The notes: generated from the sequence alone by a model not told the origin. A stretch of DNA of 64,000 bases from Fibrobacterota bacterium (GCA_003165595.1 PLWQ01000028.1:62001-126000), one strand, 5' to 3'. Positions 1 through 7,962 are shown, counted from the stretch's first letter. Numbers and translations: made by a program.

Positions 1-42
1 CCAAAAGGGCGGGATTGAAATAAAAGACATGACGCGCGCTCC

Positions 43-816
43 TCACCCGACTATCTTCTTGCTCTCGTCCCAGTATGCGTCCATCTCGGTCAGCGTCGCA
101 GTGTTGATGTCCTTGCCGCTTTCCTTGTACTTGTCTTCGATGAAGCGGAACCGCCTGGCGAATTTGTCGACCGTCACGCGCAGAGCGTCTTCGGCCGAGA
201 TCCGGTTGTGACGGCCGACATTGACAAGGGCAAACAGAATATCGCCCAGCTCTTCTTCCGCGTTTTTCTGATCGCCCGCAAGCAGCGCTTCGCGGAACTC
301 GCCGAACTCCTCTTCCACCTTGTCGAGCACGGGCGCAATATCTTTCCAATCGAAACCGACCTTGGCCACGCGGCGCTGGATTTTTTCCGCCTTAAAGAGT
401 GCAGGCAGCGCATCCGGAATGTCGTCCACCAGGTATTTTCGGTGTTCCTTTTCGATCTTCTTGATGTGTTCCCAGTTGTGAATCACCTCGGTGGACGAGC
501 CCACGGTCACGTCGCCGAACACGTGCGGGTGGCGGCGGATGAGCTTGTCGGCAATGCCGCGCGCCACATCTTCGATGTTGAAGCGGCCTTCGTCCCGGGC
601 GATTTGCGCGTGCAGCACGACCTGCAGGAGCAGGTCGCCCAGCTCTTCGGTCATTTTTTCGTTGTCGTTCTGGTCAACGGCTTCGAAAAACTCGTAGGCC
701 TCGTCGAGTAGGCACGAGAGGATGCTCTTGTTGGTCTGCTCGCGGTCCCACGGGCAGCCGCCCGGGGCCCGGAGTTTTGCCACAATCTCAACGCAGCGGT
801 CGAGTTCTTCTCCCAT
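43..816 (-). CDS. mazG: Nucleoside triphosphate pyrophosphohydrolase MazG
   Basis: MazG hydrolyses NTPs and dNTPs to NMP and pyrophosphate in the cytoplasm as a house-cleaning enzyme. The 257-residue protein shows the two-repeat MazG layout. GGCPWD lies at residues 19-24. The first EExxE...ExxD metal site includes DEAYEFFEA (39-47) and EELGD (57-61). A second EEELGDILFAL block lies near residue 188. The open frame extends 18 codons further, but the ATG at 816 starts the conserved part and has AAAGG about 9 nt upstream. It is the last gene of a probable selW-tsaC-mazG group, separated from the TsaC-like gene by a 28-bp palindrome. Confidence 0.95.
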   Translation of the reverse strand: MGEELDRCVEIVAKLRAPGGCPWDREQTNKSILSCLLDEAYEFFEAVDQNDNEKMTEELGDLLLQVVLHAQIARDEGRFNIEDVARGIADKLIRRHPHVFGDVTVGSSTEVIHNWEHIKKIEKEHRKYLVDDIPDALPALFKAEKIQRRVAKVGFDWKDIAPVLDKVEEEFGEFREALLAGDQKNAEEELGDILFALVNVGRHNRISAEDALRVTVDKFARRFRFIEDKYKESGKDINTATLTEMDAYWDESKKIVG

Positions 817-860
817 AAGAAAATTTCCTTTTCTGATTGGATTGCGATGTGTCAAATAGC

Positions 861-888
861 GTAGGGGCACAAAATTTTGTGCCCCTAC
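861..888. repeat. 28-bp perfect palindrome, repeat family C copy 1
   Basis: The arms GTAGGGGCAC and GTGCCCCTAC flank an AT-rich centre, and the whole 28 bases are self-complementary. A second copy of identical length and arms but a different centre lies at 9559-9586. It sits in the gap between the TsaC-like gene and mazG. It could act as a processing or attenuation hairpin, or be a mobile palindromic element. It lacks a T run, so it is not a classical terminator. Confidence 0.85.
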
Positions 889-962
889 AGAGGGGAACGC
901 CCATACCTACTGTCAGGTTTTGAGACAGGCTGAGCTTCCCCCACCAATTAGGACCCGTTATC

Positions 963-1571
963 TTATTCCCGCCACTCCCCTTTTCCCATTCTTACCACCA
1001 CCGGTTCCTCATTCGTTAAGTCAACGATCGTGGACCCGACGGGATTCTCAAGCGTCCCCATGTCGAGCATGACATCCACCTCGTGCATGATCGCCGGCGC
1101 GATCCGGTCCGGGTCTCCGCGAAGCTGGCTTTCCAGGTTTATGGATGCATTGGCGAGCGGCTCTCCCAGCATGCGTACCAGCGCGAGGCATACGGCGTTG
1201 TCGGGCATGCGCACGCCCACGGTGCGGCGTTTCGGGCTCACCTTCTTGGGCACGTAGCTTGTTGCCGGAAGAATGAAGGTGTAGGGGCCGGGGAGGTAAT
1301 GTTTCAGAAGTTTGAAGTGCGCATTATCAATCCGAACATACCTGCTCATCTGGGAAAAATCCGAGCATATGAACGAGAACAGCTGCGCCTTGTCTTTCTC
1401 CACGATGGTGCATATCTTGTCGAGCGCCTTGGGGTTCGTTGCGCACGCGCCCATGCCGTAGACCGTATCGGTCGGATACACGCAAATGCCGTTGTCGTGC
1501 CGAAGCGAATGCGCGGCCTTCTCCAGGATGCGCACCTGCGGATCAACGGGGTGAATCTTGTAGCGAATCAT
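963..1571 (-). CDS. TsaC/YciO/Sua5-family protein (threonylcarbamoyl-AMP synthase-like)
   Basis: The 202-residue protein has the YrdC/Sua5 fold signatures: YPTDTVYGMG near residue 32, PGPYTFILPA near 95 and KRRTVGVRMPD near 113. Family members make L-threonylcarbamoyl-AMP from threonine, bicarbonate and ATP, the first step of tRNA t6A37 synthesis. The YciO branch is less well defined in function, and this sequence resembles it at least as much as TsaC. It ends after about 200 residues, so it has no Sua5 C-terminal domain. It starts 27 bases after the SelW-like stop on the same strand. No clear Shine-Dalgarno is visible. Confidence 0.88.
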   Translation of the reverse strand: MIRYKIHPVDPQVRILEKAAHSLRHDNGICVYPTDTVYGMGACATNPKALDKICTIVEKDKAQLFSFICSDFSQMSRYVRIDNAHFKLLKHYLPGPYTFILPATSYVPKKVSPKRRTVGVRMPDNAVCLALVRMLGEPLANASINLESQLRGDPDRIAPAIMHEVDVMLDMGTLENPVGSTIVDLTNEEPVVVRMGKGEWRE

Positions 1572-1598
1572 GGGCAGTGCCGTGGGAAATACTTTTTT

Positions 1599-1832
1599 TC
1601 AAGTTCTCGCGGCTCGTCCGCGTACAATGCCTTCAATCTCGCCGTCGTCGGGAAACCTGCCGAGTTCCTTTTTTGAGAATATAAGTTTTCCGTCAAGCAC
1701 GACCTCAAAAACGCCGCCGCGGGATTCGATGACGTCAGTTTCGGCGCCGAATTTCCTTTTGAGCTCGTCCGCCAGACCGGCGGCTCGCGGCCAGTAGTCT
1801 CACATGCCGCAGTACGTGATGGTGAAATTCAT
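1599..1832 (-). CDS. SelW/Rdx-family selenoprotein with in-frame TGA (Sec11)
   Basis: Reading minus-strand from the ATG at 1832 (AAGGGG about 6 nt upstream) gives M-N-F-T-I-T-Y-C-G-M, then TGA at 1802-1800, then D-Y-W-P-R-A-A-G-L in the same frame to a TGA at 1601-1599. With the first TGA read as selenocysteine, the 77-residue product has the Rdx/SelW thioredoxin-like signatures: a CxxU redox motif (C8, U11), the PRAxxLxxELK helix, GGVFEVVLDGKLIFSK and GRFPDDGEI. That is the full family length and order. SelW-like proteins are small thiol oxidoreductases. TGA is an ordinary stop elsewhere in the window, so general reassignment is unlikely. A gene finder would miss or truncate this gene. Confidence 0.87.
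1769..1783 (-). promoter_or_regulatory. Candidate bacterial SECIS hairpin
   Basis: In the mRNA, 16 bases after the in-frame UGA, CCGCC (1783-1779) and GGCGG (1773-1769) form a perfect 5-bp stem closing the loop GGUCU (1778-1774). The loop begins 21 nt after the UGA. From memory this is the same loop sequence as the E. coli fdhF SECIS and is within the spacing expected for SelB recruitment. Function is inferred from position, stem and loop together with the SelW-like protein it would serve. Confidence 0.75.
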
Positions 1833-2182
1833 GGTTTGCCCCTTTTTCAAACAGCGAATCAACTCTGGTCGGTTTAACGCGTTGGTATTCCGCCGGGACC
1901 GGCTGGGATGTATGAAAATAAATGGTACTAACCGGCATCATCAAAACTTTCACGTGATGTATTTTCTTTGCATGGCCGACAAAATTTCTCAGCCGGCTCA
2001 TCGTATATGTCATAGTTGGTCGTCAGTTCTGCTGAGCAAGTGAGCACGCTGTGGTTAAGTTCGGTTAAGTGCAGAGCCCCCGATTTTGTCACTGGAAATT
2101 AAAGGCGCCGGGGGTATGTGACGAGTAATATACTAGGGAATGTCCGGCAGCCAGACAGCAAGAGCGATAAAGTGGAGTTTTT
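1833..2182. other. Intergenic region upstream of the SelW-like gene
   Basis: This 350-base stretch is less GC-rich than its surroundings and separates the leftward SelW-like gene from the rightward small ORF at 2183. It should hold divergent promoters. I could not place a convincing -35/-10 pair for either direction. The minus-frame ORF over 1735-2013 is a different frame from the selenoprotein and has no support. Confidence 0.4.
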
Positions 2183-2365
2183 ATGGAAAACCGCAAGACA
2201 TCCAGCAGAAAAAGAGAATACGCTCAATCGCTCGTCGGTGCAAGAATCCCTTTTCTCCAGGGCAGACCCAAAAGGGACAGGCCCATCGATCGCGATGACT
2301 TGCTCAATCTCGAGATTCTCTTGAATATTTGCAAAACAGTGGATGAGTTTCTGAAGGCCCTGTGA
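2183..2365 (+). CDS. Small hypothetical protein (60 aa)
   Basis: A 60-codon frame starts at ATG 2183 with GGAG 5 nt upstream and ends at TGA 2363-2365, convergent with aroB. The product is basic at the N-terminus and ends in a leucine-rich, helix-like segment. No family is recognised. Support is limited to the good ribosome binding site and its position in an otherwise empty gap. Confidence 0.35.
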   Translation: MENRKTSSRKREYAQSLVGARIPFLQGRPKRDRPIDRDDLLNLEILLNICKTVDEFLKAL

Positions 2366-2431
2366 TTTTTTACCGGGATGGCGTGCTTTGTATCCGCTCC
2401 CTTTTCGCCGGGTTAGCGGAGTTCCCGTCCG

Positions 2432-3517
2432 CTATTTTAGGTTCATCACCGCCCGCAACGTTTCCAAAACCTGCTTTTCGGCCACGTCGTTTACTACAAC
2501 CGACTCTCCCGGCTTCGCCGGCAGTACAAAATGCAGTTTTCCGCCGGATATCTTCTTGTCTGTAAACATGGCTCCGTACAGGACGTGCGCGTCGGGAAGG
2601 GCGCCAATCGGCGCCCGGGGTACTTTTTCGAGCAGGGCGGCATACACCTTCCGTGACGCGTCGGGAACCGTGCCCGCGCGCATGCCCAGGTCGCAGGCGC
2701 ACCGCATGCCAAAAAGCACAGCCTCGCCGTGCAGCACTCCCTTGAACCCCAGCGCCCGCTCGATCGCATGAGCAAAGGTGTGGCCGAAGTTGAGGAGCGC
2801 GCGCTTTCCGCTCACTTCTTTTTCGTCGCTGGCAACCACCGCCGCCTTGATCGCAACCGATCGCCTGATCCCTTCGAGCAGCGCAGTATGGTCGCCGGCC
2901 ATCATCCGGTCGTGGTGCGTGTTCACGAAATCGAACATGCTCCTGCCGCCGACAAACGCATACTTGAAAAGCTCGGCATAGCCGGCGACAAATTCCCGCC
3001 TGGGCAGGGTTTTGAGAAAGGCGGAGTCCATCCACACAAGAGAAGGCTGATGAAACGCACCAATCAGGTTCTTGCCCAGCGGATGATTCACGCCTGTCTT
3101 TCCGCCGACGCTCGAATCCACCATTGCGAGCAGCGTCGTGGGGATCTGCACGCATGCAATGCCGCGTAAAAAGGCTGATGCGGCAAAGCCAACGATATCT
3201 CCCACGACCCCGCCACCAAAAGCGACAACAACCGATTTTCTGTCTAAGCCTTTTCTCAGAAGAAAATCAACTACTAAATTCCATGTATCAACAGTCTTGT
3301 ATTTCTCGCCATCCGGAATTGCGAGGAAATCAAACCGAAGCTCCTTCTTCCATAATGCAAGAAGCGGACCGTAGAGCCGGGCCAGGGTTGTGTTGGCAAC
3401 AAGCGCGATTTTCGATTCCGGAAACAGTTTCCCGAGTCTTGCAGGAAAGGAGCCAAGGGCGTTGTTCTGCAGGATGATCGGGTACGATCGCGGGCCGAGG
3501 TGAACGATGATTTGCAT
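2432..3517 (-). CDS. aroB: 3-dehydroquinate synthase
   Basis: AroB converts DAHP to 3-dehydroquinate, the second shikimate step, using NAD+ and a divalent metal. The 361-residue length is typical. Visible signatures are GGGVVGDIVGF (about 100-110), the phosphate/NAD loop IPTTLLAMVDSSVGGKTGVN (about 125-144), the metal-site segments AELFKYAFV and NFGHTFAHAIE (His ligands) and HGEAVLFGM. The ATG at 3517 has AGGAA upstream at good spacing. It is transcribed leftward like aroA and aroE but is separated from them by 470 bases of repeat-rich DNA, so it probably has its own promoter. Confidence 0.97.
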   Translation of the reverse strand: MQIIVHLGPRSYPIILQNNALGSFPARLGKLFPESKIALVANTTLARLYGPLLALWKKELRFDFLAIPDGEKYKTVDTWNLVVDFLLRKGLDRKSVVVAFGGGVVGDIVGFAASAFLRGIACVQIPTTLLAMVDSSVGGKTGVNHPLGKNLIGAFHQPSLVWMDSAFLKTLPRREFVAGYAELFKYAFVGGRSMFDFVNTHHDRMMAGDHTALLEGIRRSVAIKAAVVASDEKEVSGKRALLNFGHTFAHAIERALGFKGVLHGEAVLFGMRCACDLGMRAGTVPDASRKVYAALLEKVPRAPIGALPDAHVLYGAMFTDKKISGGKLHFVLPAKPGESVVVNDVAEKQVLETLRAVMNLK

Positions 3518-3551
3518 AAAAAAGATTCCTGATTTAGGTGTGATCTAATTT

Positions 3552-3670
3552 GGGCGTTCCGCCGGCTAAAGCCGGCGGCGGCCCTCCTTTCGGGCTCGGC
3601 CAAAGGCCTTGGTGCCGGACCGCCCTGGTCGCCTTTGGCGAGGGTCGGCCGGCACTGCGCTCCAGCGCAC
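3552..3670 (+). repeat. GC-rich dispersed repeat family A, copy 1
   Basis: This non-coding stretch upstream of aroB is a series of short imperfect palindromes containing CCTCCTTTCGGGCTCGGCC, AAAGGCCTTGGTGCCG and CTGCGCTCCAGCGCAC. The same ordered blocks, with substitutions, recur at 10170-10287 in the same orientation. The boundaries are approximate. It has no reading frame that looks like a protein and may be a decayed or miniature mobile element. Confidence 0.7.
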
Positions 3671-3770
3671 CACTGCAGTCCGGCCTAACGCGAAAACCAA
3701 GAAACCGGCAAAATTTCAATTCTTGACAAAATACCAATAGAATTATTCTTTCGGCTATGCACTCTCTGCG

Positions 3771-3892
3771 GGTACCCCCGAGCGGCAGCTTGATTCTTGC
3801 CACTGCTGCCACGAGGGGTGCACCCAGGAGGGGGTAGCGGAAGACCGGCTCGTGCCGGGCTGGAGCGAGGGGGAAACTTCCCCCATCAAAGG
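3771..3892 (+). repeat. Dispersed repeat family B, copy 1
   Basis: This block contains TTGATTCTTGCCACT, CACGAGGGGTGCACCCAGG, AGGGGGTAGCGGA and AGGGGGAAACTTCCCCC. The reverse complement of 7843-7962 matches it block by block, including GGGGTGCACCCAGGAGGGGG. Short frames through both copies read as related peptides (GVHPGGG...FPHQ). This most likely reflects DNA repetition, not a conserved protein, because the flanking codons do not match. The remaining 98 bases to aroA hold nothing I recognise. Confidence 0.7.
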
Positions 3893-3990
3893 GAACCTCT
3901 AAATATTCAAAAACGCGTTTTGCCCTTGCGAGCTCCTCGCAATGACATCAAGGCAATTTCCAGAGGTTCCCTAAAAATCATATGTTACTA

Positions 3991-5268
3991 TTAGTCAACT
4001 ACCTTTATATTTGCACCCAATTCCCTAAAATCCTGCACAAACGTCGGATACGTCACGGCCGCGGCCTCGGCGGTGTCGATCACGGTCTCGCCCTCGGCGA
4101 TCATTCCTGCAAGCGCAAGCGCCATCACCACCCGGTGATCGCCGTGGCCTTTGACAGATGCGCCTTTGAGCGGGCGGTAGCGGATATCCAGGCCATCCGG
4201 ACGCTCGCGAATGTCCGCGCCCATCTTTGCCAGCTCGGTAGCCATCACGCTGATCCGGTCGGTCTCCTTGATGCGGGCCTGCGCCACGTTTACGAGCCTT
4301 GTCTCACCACGCGCGGCGCAGGCGAGCACGCTGAGCGCTGGCAGTGAATCCGGCATGGCGTTGAGGTCTATTTCCACGCCGGTGACCTCTCCCCGCCCGT
4401 CAACGTCGGCGCCGGCAACGGATTTTGCGACCGTTGCGCCCATCCGGGCGATCACATCGAACACGGCCTTGTCGCCCTGGGAGTCGCCAAAGTCAAGACC
4501 CCGCAGCGCAAGCCGTGAGCGCGTAAGCGGCGCGGCGACCGCCGCGAAGGTCGCGGAGGAAAAGTCGCCGGGGACGGTATAGTCGATGGGCCGGTATTGC
4601 TGACCGCCCGGAATGCGAAACCGCGAGAGGTCGGCGGAAGCCTCGTACCGGATACCGAGCCTGTCGAGCCAGTTGAGCGTCATCTCAACATAGGGCCGCT
4701 CGTGCAGGTTCTCAACGGTACATATGGTATCGACCGGCGCGCAGGGACAGGCGAACAGCAGGCTCGACACAAACTGTGAGGAAAAACCGCTAACCGTGGC
4801 GGTCCCGCCACGCAACGGCCCCTGCACCCAGAAGGGAAGATCGCAGCCCGCGGCCTCGAACCCGAAAGAGACGCCGAGTTTCCCGAGCGCCTCGAGCACG
4901 GGCCGAAATGGCCGTGTCCTGAGCGAAGCATCGCCGTCAAAGCGGCGGCGCCTGCTCCCCAGCGCCGCGGCCGAGGCGAACAGGTTGGTGCTGGTGCCGG
5001 AATTTTCCATGGCGAAATCGTCTGATCCGCGGTTGTAATCGCCGCAGACGCCCGCAAGCGTCAGCGTCGTACCCGAAACCGAAACATCGGCGCCCATGCT
5101 TCTTGCCGCGGAAATCGCCGAGGCGCCGTCGCCCGAGGTCAGGGCGTTGGCAATGCGCGATTCGCCTATTGCAAGCGTTGCCGCTATCAGGGCGCGTATC
5201 GTGTGCGACTTTGACGCCGGGATCGCGATGCTGCCCTTGAGCAAGGATTTCGTCACGATCCATTTCAT
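3991..5268 (-). CDS. aroA: 3-phosphoshikimate 1-carboxyvinyltransferase (EPSP synthase)
   Basis: AroA joins shikimate-3-phosphate and PEP to make EPSP. The 425-residue protein has KSHTIRALIAA near residue 20, a NSGT loop near 90, GDASLRTRPF near 117 and the C-terminal GDHRVVMALALAG and YPTF motifs. The usual GN(A/S)GTxxR signature reads ENSGTSTN here, so the Arg is replaced by Asn. I have the impression that divergent enzymes can vary at this loop, so it need not mean loss of activity. The start at 5268 overlaps the aroE stop by 4 bases (ATGA), so it is translationally coupled to aroE and the upstream GGDEF gene. Confidence 0.95.
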   Translation of the reverse strand: MKWIVTKSLLKGSIAIPASKSHTIRALIAATLAIGESRIANALTSGDGASAISAARSMGADVSVSGTTLTLAGVCGDYNRGSDDFAMENSGTSTNLFASAAALGSRRRRFDGDASLRTRPFRPVLEALGKLGVSFGFEAAGCDLPFWVQGPLRGGTATVSGFSSQFVSSLLFACPCAPVDTICTVENLHERPYVEMTLNWLDRLGIRYEASADLSRFRIPGGQQYRPIDYTVPGDFSSATFAAVAAPLTRSRLALRGLDFGDSQGDKAVFDVIARMGATVAKSVAGADVDGRGEVTGVEIDLNAMPDSLPALSVLACAARGETRLVNVAQARIKETDRISVMATELAKMGADIRERPDGLDIRYRPLKGASVKGHGDHRVVMALALAGMIAEGETVIDTAEAAAVTYPTFVQDFRELGANIKVVD

Positions 5269-6164
5269 GCCGCGGCCCCGCCGTTGTGGCCGCCGTTTTC
5301 CACCAGGCTACGAAGCTCCTGTAGGTCGACTGTTGCCGGGTCGATGTCCCTGCAGGTCCACAGCTTTATGGACGCGAGCGCCTGGTGCACCAGCATGATA
5401 AGGCCGCCTGCCCAGACGCACCCGGCGCTATCGGCCTGTTTGCAGAGCGTGGTGATCGACGGGTTGTAAACGGCATCGAATACCGTAAGGCCTTTGTGAA
5501 GCAAGCGTTCGTCAAGCGGCGACGACTGTGTATCCGGGTGCATGCCGAGGGGCGTGCAGTTGACGCACAGCGTGCCTTCGCCTATCGCCGCCGCAAGCGC
5601 GTGGGACGAAAACGTAGCCCACTCCACAGGGAAACCGGTTGCGGCGGTTACGGCGCCGGCAAGCGACCGCACCTTGCGCTCGTCGCGGCCCACCAGCGTG
5701 AGACGTGACGGAATCCTTTTTGACGCAAGCGCGAACGCAAAGGTTCGCGCGGTGCCGCCGTTGCCAAGGATCACGATCCGGCCGCCGGCGGGATCATGCT
5801 TCATGGCGCCGAGGGCCGCGAGAAACCCGTCGAAATCCGTGGTTGCGCCGTGCAGCAGGTTATCTCTGAAGTAAAGCGTGTTCACCGTGCCCGTGAGCGC
5901 GGACAGCGGCGAGAGCGTGTCGCAGAAGGGCAGGACCGCCTGCTTGTGCGGAATCGTCACGTTCGCGCCTGCAAAGCCGCAGGCTCGCAGGGCGTGGACG
6001 GCAACGTAAAGGCTTTCGGGCGGCACCTGCAGCGGCACATAGGCCAGCGGAAGGCGAAGCGTCGCGTACACGTGGTTGTGAATGGCCGGCGACAGCGAAT
6101 GCGCAACGGGATTTCCGAGCAGCCCCACCAGGCGGGTGGCGCCCGTAATGGTCTGATCCCTCAT
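5265..6164 (-). CDS. aroE: Shikimate dehydrogenase
   Basis: AroE reduces 3-dehydroshikimate to shikimate with NADPH. The 299-residue protein shows the substrate-binding SLSPAIHN near residue 22, catalytic Lys in NVTIPHK (about 67-73), the NADP-binding GNGGTAR loop (about 133-139), NCTPLGM and a C-terminal GGLIMLVHQA segment. It overlaps aroA downstream and the GGDEF gene upstream, each by 4 bases. Together with the nearby aroB the locus supplies three of the seven shikimate steps. Confidence 0.96.
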   Translation of the reverse strand: MRDQTITGATRLVGLLGNPVAHSLSPAIHNHVYATLRLPLAYVPLQVPPESLYVAVHALRACGFAGANVTIPHKQAVLPFCDTLSPLSALTGTVNTLYFRDNLLHGATTDFDGFLAALGAMKHDPAGGRIVILGNGGTARTFAFALASKRIPSRLTLVGRDERKVRSLAGAVTAATGFPVEWATFSSHALAAAIGEGTLCVNCTPLGMHPDTQSSPLDERLLHKGLTVFDAVYNPSITTLCKQADSAGCVWAGGLIMLVHQALASIKLWTCRDIDPATVDLQELRSLVENGGHNGGAAA

Positions 6165-7093
6165 AGCTGCTGTCCGGCCGAACTTGAAAGGAACGCCTTT
6201 ACCTGGTTGCGGCCCGCGTTCTTGGCCTGATACAGGGCCGCATCCGCCTCCTCGGTCATGGCAATGGTCGACTTGAGTTCGCCGTGGTACGCGGTGACGC
6301 CCAGCGACGCGGTGAGCCGTTTGTTGGGGAGCTGCTGCTCGTTTACAAATCGGTAGTCACAAATGGCCGATCGGATATTTTCGGCGGTGCGAAGCGACAG
6401 GTTGAGCGGTTGCGACGGCAGCAGGATGGCGAATTCCTCGCCGCCGTAACGAGTCACCGAATCGTCGGGGCTGCACACCGCGTGCAGGATCCTCACCGTT
6501 TCGATGAGCGCCAGGTCGCCCTGAATATGGCCGTTGATGTCGTTGTAGATTTTGAAATGGTCAAGATCGAGCATGATGAGGGAGAACACGGTGCCCGACT
6601 GCCGGGCCGTGGCGAACAGCCGTTTGAACTCTTCGTCGAAGAAGTGGCGGTTATACGCTCTTGTCAAGTCGTCGATGAGGGCGCGGCTCGCGGTATCCAC
6701 GTATTCGTGTGCGTCAACGATTTTCGGGTTAATAATCTTCCGCTTGATGTTGGTATAGTAGTCGAGCGTCGCAACGTGGATGCCCACGTTGCGACCCAGC
6801 TTTTCGCTGATGAGGAACTTGTGCTTGAGGATCTCCTTCCAGTCGCGCTGCGCCTCCTCCTCGGGAAGCCGGATCTGGATAAGCGCGAAAATGATGTCCC
6901 GGTAATACGTGCCCGGCTTCTTGCCGATCATGTCGAGCGCGCTCTCGTCGTCCTGGATATGGGATTCAACGTCGCCGCTGGCGATCTCGATCCATCGCAG
7001 GTCGGTGAGTTTCTTGAGGTTGTCGAGATCTTCTATGTTCATGAGGCTGCCCGTGCTTTGCTCGGGGGCCGCCTTTGGGTCTGTGTCACTCAT
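6161..7093 (-). CDS. GGDEF-domain protein, probable diguanylate cyclase
   Basis: The C-terminal half (about 145-305) is a GGDEF domain with DLDHFKIYNDINGH and the intact active-site motif RYGGEEF, so synthesis of cyclic di-GMP from two GTP is expected. No RxxD inhibitory site precedes GGEEF at the usual spacing. The N-terminal 140 residues have no transmembrane segment and match no sensor domain I recognise. A GGAGGG ribosome binding site precedes the ATG at 7093. It is the first gene of an overlapping GGDEF-aroE-aroA unit, an odd pairing of signalling and aromatic biosynthesis. Confidence 0.92.
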   Translation of the reverse strand: MSDTDPKAAPEQSTGSLMNIEDLDNLKKLTDLRWIEIASGDVESHIQDDESALDMIGKKPGTYYRDIIFALIQIRLPEEEAQRDWKEILKHKFLISEKLGRNVGIHVATLDYYTNIKRKIINPKIVDAHEYVDTASRALIDDLTRAYNRHFFDEEFKRLFATARQSGTVFSLIMLDLDHFKIYNDINGHIQGDLALIETVRILHAVCSPDDSVTRYGGEEFAILLPSQPLNLSLRTAENIRSAICDYRFVNEQQLPNKRLTASLGVTAYHGELKSTIAMTEEADAALYQAKNAGRNQVKAFLSSSAGQQL

Positions 7094-7194
7094 AATTCCC
7101 TCCTTGCCGGATACTGCACCGGCGCCTCTCCAAGAAATTCCACCGTCGATTAAAATACTTTTTCGTGGCTTTGCGATGGCCTCAAATAAAGTGC

Positions 7195-7223
7195 TTGCTT
7201 TTCCCGAGAATATGTTTTATAAT
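7195..7223 (+). promoter_or_regulatory. Sigma-70-type promoter for the XRE-cupin gene
   Basis: TTGCTT (7195-7200) and a perfect TATAAT (7218-7223) are separated by exactly 17 bases. Transcription would begin at about 7229-7231, which is the ATG of the XRE-cupin gene, so a leaderless mRNA is predicted. No Shine-Dalgarno precedes that ATG. Confidence 0.75.
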
Positions 7224-7224
7224 T

Positions 7225-7241
7225 ACTGTAATGAGTACAGT
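7225..7241 (+). promoter_or_regulatory. Inverted repeat at the XRE-cupin start, likely autoregulatory operator
   Basis: ACTGTA (7225-7230) and TACAGT (7236-7241) form a perfect 6-bp inverted repeat with a 5-base spacer. The ATG start codon at 7231 lies within that spacer, just downstream of the -10 box. A dimeric HTH protein bound here would block initiation. Autoregulation by the XRE-cupin protein is an inference from position and family habit. Confidence 0.55.
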
Positions 7242-7824
7242 GTCACTTCAATCAATGGTTCCGGAAATCGGCAAGATTCTCAGGCTTTTTCGCGAGAAGA
7301 TCAATAAGAACCAGGGCGACGTCGCGGACAAGGCCGGGATCTCAACGAGCATGCTCTCCCAGATTGAACGGGGAGCAGTGTCGCCCTCCATCGACACGCT
7401 GATGTCGGTATGCGCGGCGCTGGACATGGACGCGGCTGATCTCTTCCGGAGAATTTCGCCCGGCGCGCCGGTGAGGGTTCATCACTCCGGGAAGAGGCTG
7501 TTTACGCAGACCAGGGGCGTCCGGTTCGAACAGCTTGCCGTGAGCGCCCACGCGGGACATCCGGCCGAAATGCTGCTGCTTGAAATCGCGCCGGGTAGGG
7601 AAGCAGGCATGTCGGGAAACGGACACGAAGGAGTGGAGATGGGGTATGTGCTGTCGGGAAACGCGACCCTTATTGTCAATGGAGAAAACTTCGCCGTCAG
7701 CGAAGGGGACAGCGTATCGTACAATTCGCACCTGCCCCACAAACTAATTAATGATGGCCACGCACCTTTTCGGGCGCTTTGGAACGCACTGCCGCCGCAT
7801 AAGGATTATTTGGAGGAGAAATAA
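7231..7824 (+). CDS. XRE-family transcriptional regulator with cupin domain
   Basis: The 197-residue protein starts with an HTH_3 domain (about 12-68; the recognition helix lies in GISTSMLSQIERG) and ends with a small cupin-2 domain (about 115-190) containing PAEMLLLEIAPG, GVEMGYVLSG and HLPHKL. The HTH binds DNA and the cupin usually senses a small metabolite. The frame is open for 22 more codons upstream, but the promoter places the transcript start at the ATG at 7231. An alternative ATG at 7255 also lacks a ribosome binding site. It is divergent from the GGDEF-aroEA unit and upstream of leuC; which genes it controls cannot be told. Confidence 0.9.
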   Translation: MSTVSLQSMVPEIGKILRLFREKINKNQGDVADKAGISTSMLSQIERGAVSPSIDTLMSVCAALDMDAADLFRRISPGAPVRVHHSGKRLFTQTRGVRFEQLAVSAHAGHPAEMLLLEIAPGREAGMSGNGHEGVEMGYVLSGNATLIVNGENFAVSEGDSVSYNSHLPHKLINDGHAPFRALWNALPPHKDYLEEK

Positions 7825-7842
7825 TTGCAAGAAAGAATTTAG

Positions 7843-7962
7843 TTGGTGGGGGAAGTATCCCCCTGCCTGCGGCCGCCTTCGGCGTCCTCCGGCACCCCCT
7901 CCTGGGTGCACCCCTTGTGGGGGTAGTTGCAAGAATCAATCGGCAGTTGGGGGGCACCCACG
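7843..7962 (-). repeat. Dispersed repeat family B, copy 2
   Basis: In reverse complement this stretch repeats the blocks of copy 1 at 3771 in the same order: TTGATTCTTGCAACT, CACAAGGGGTGCACCCAGG, AGGGGGTGCCGGA and a final GGGGATACTTCCCCC. It lies in the gap after the XRE-cupin gene. The rest of the gap to leuC (7963-8268) holds a possible third copy and no gene I can support. Confidence 0.7.

Noticed and set aside
1735-2013. Minus-strand ORF of 92 codons overlapping the SelW-like gene
   Set aside because: It is in another frame from the SelW-like protein, has no ribosome binding site or family motifs, and its last part is the selenoprotein's DNA read out of frame.
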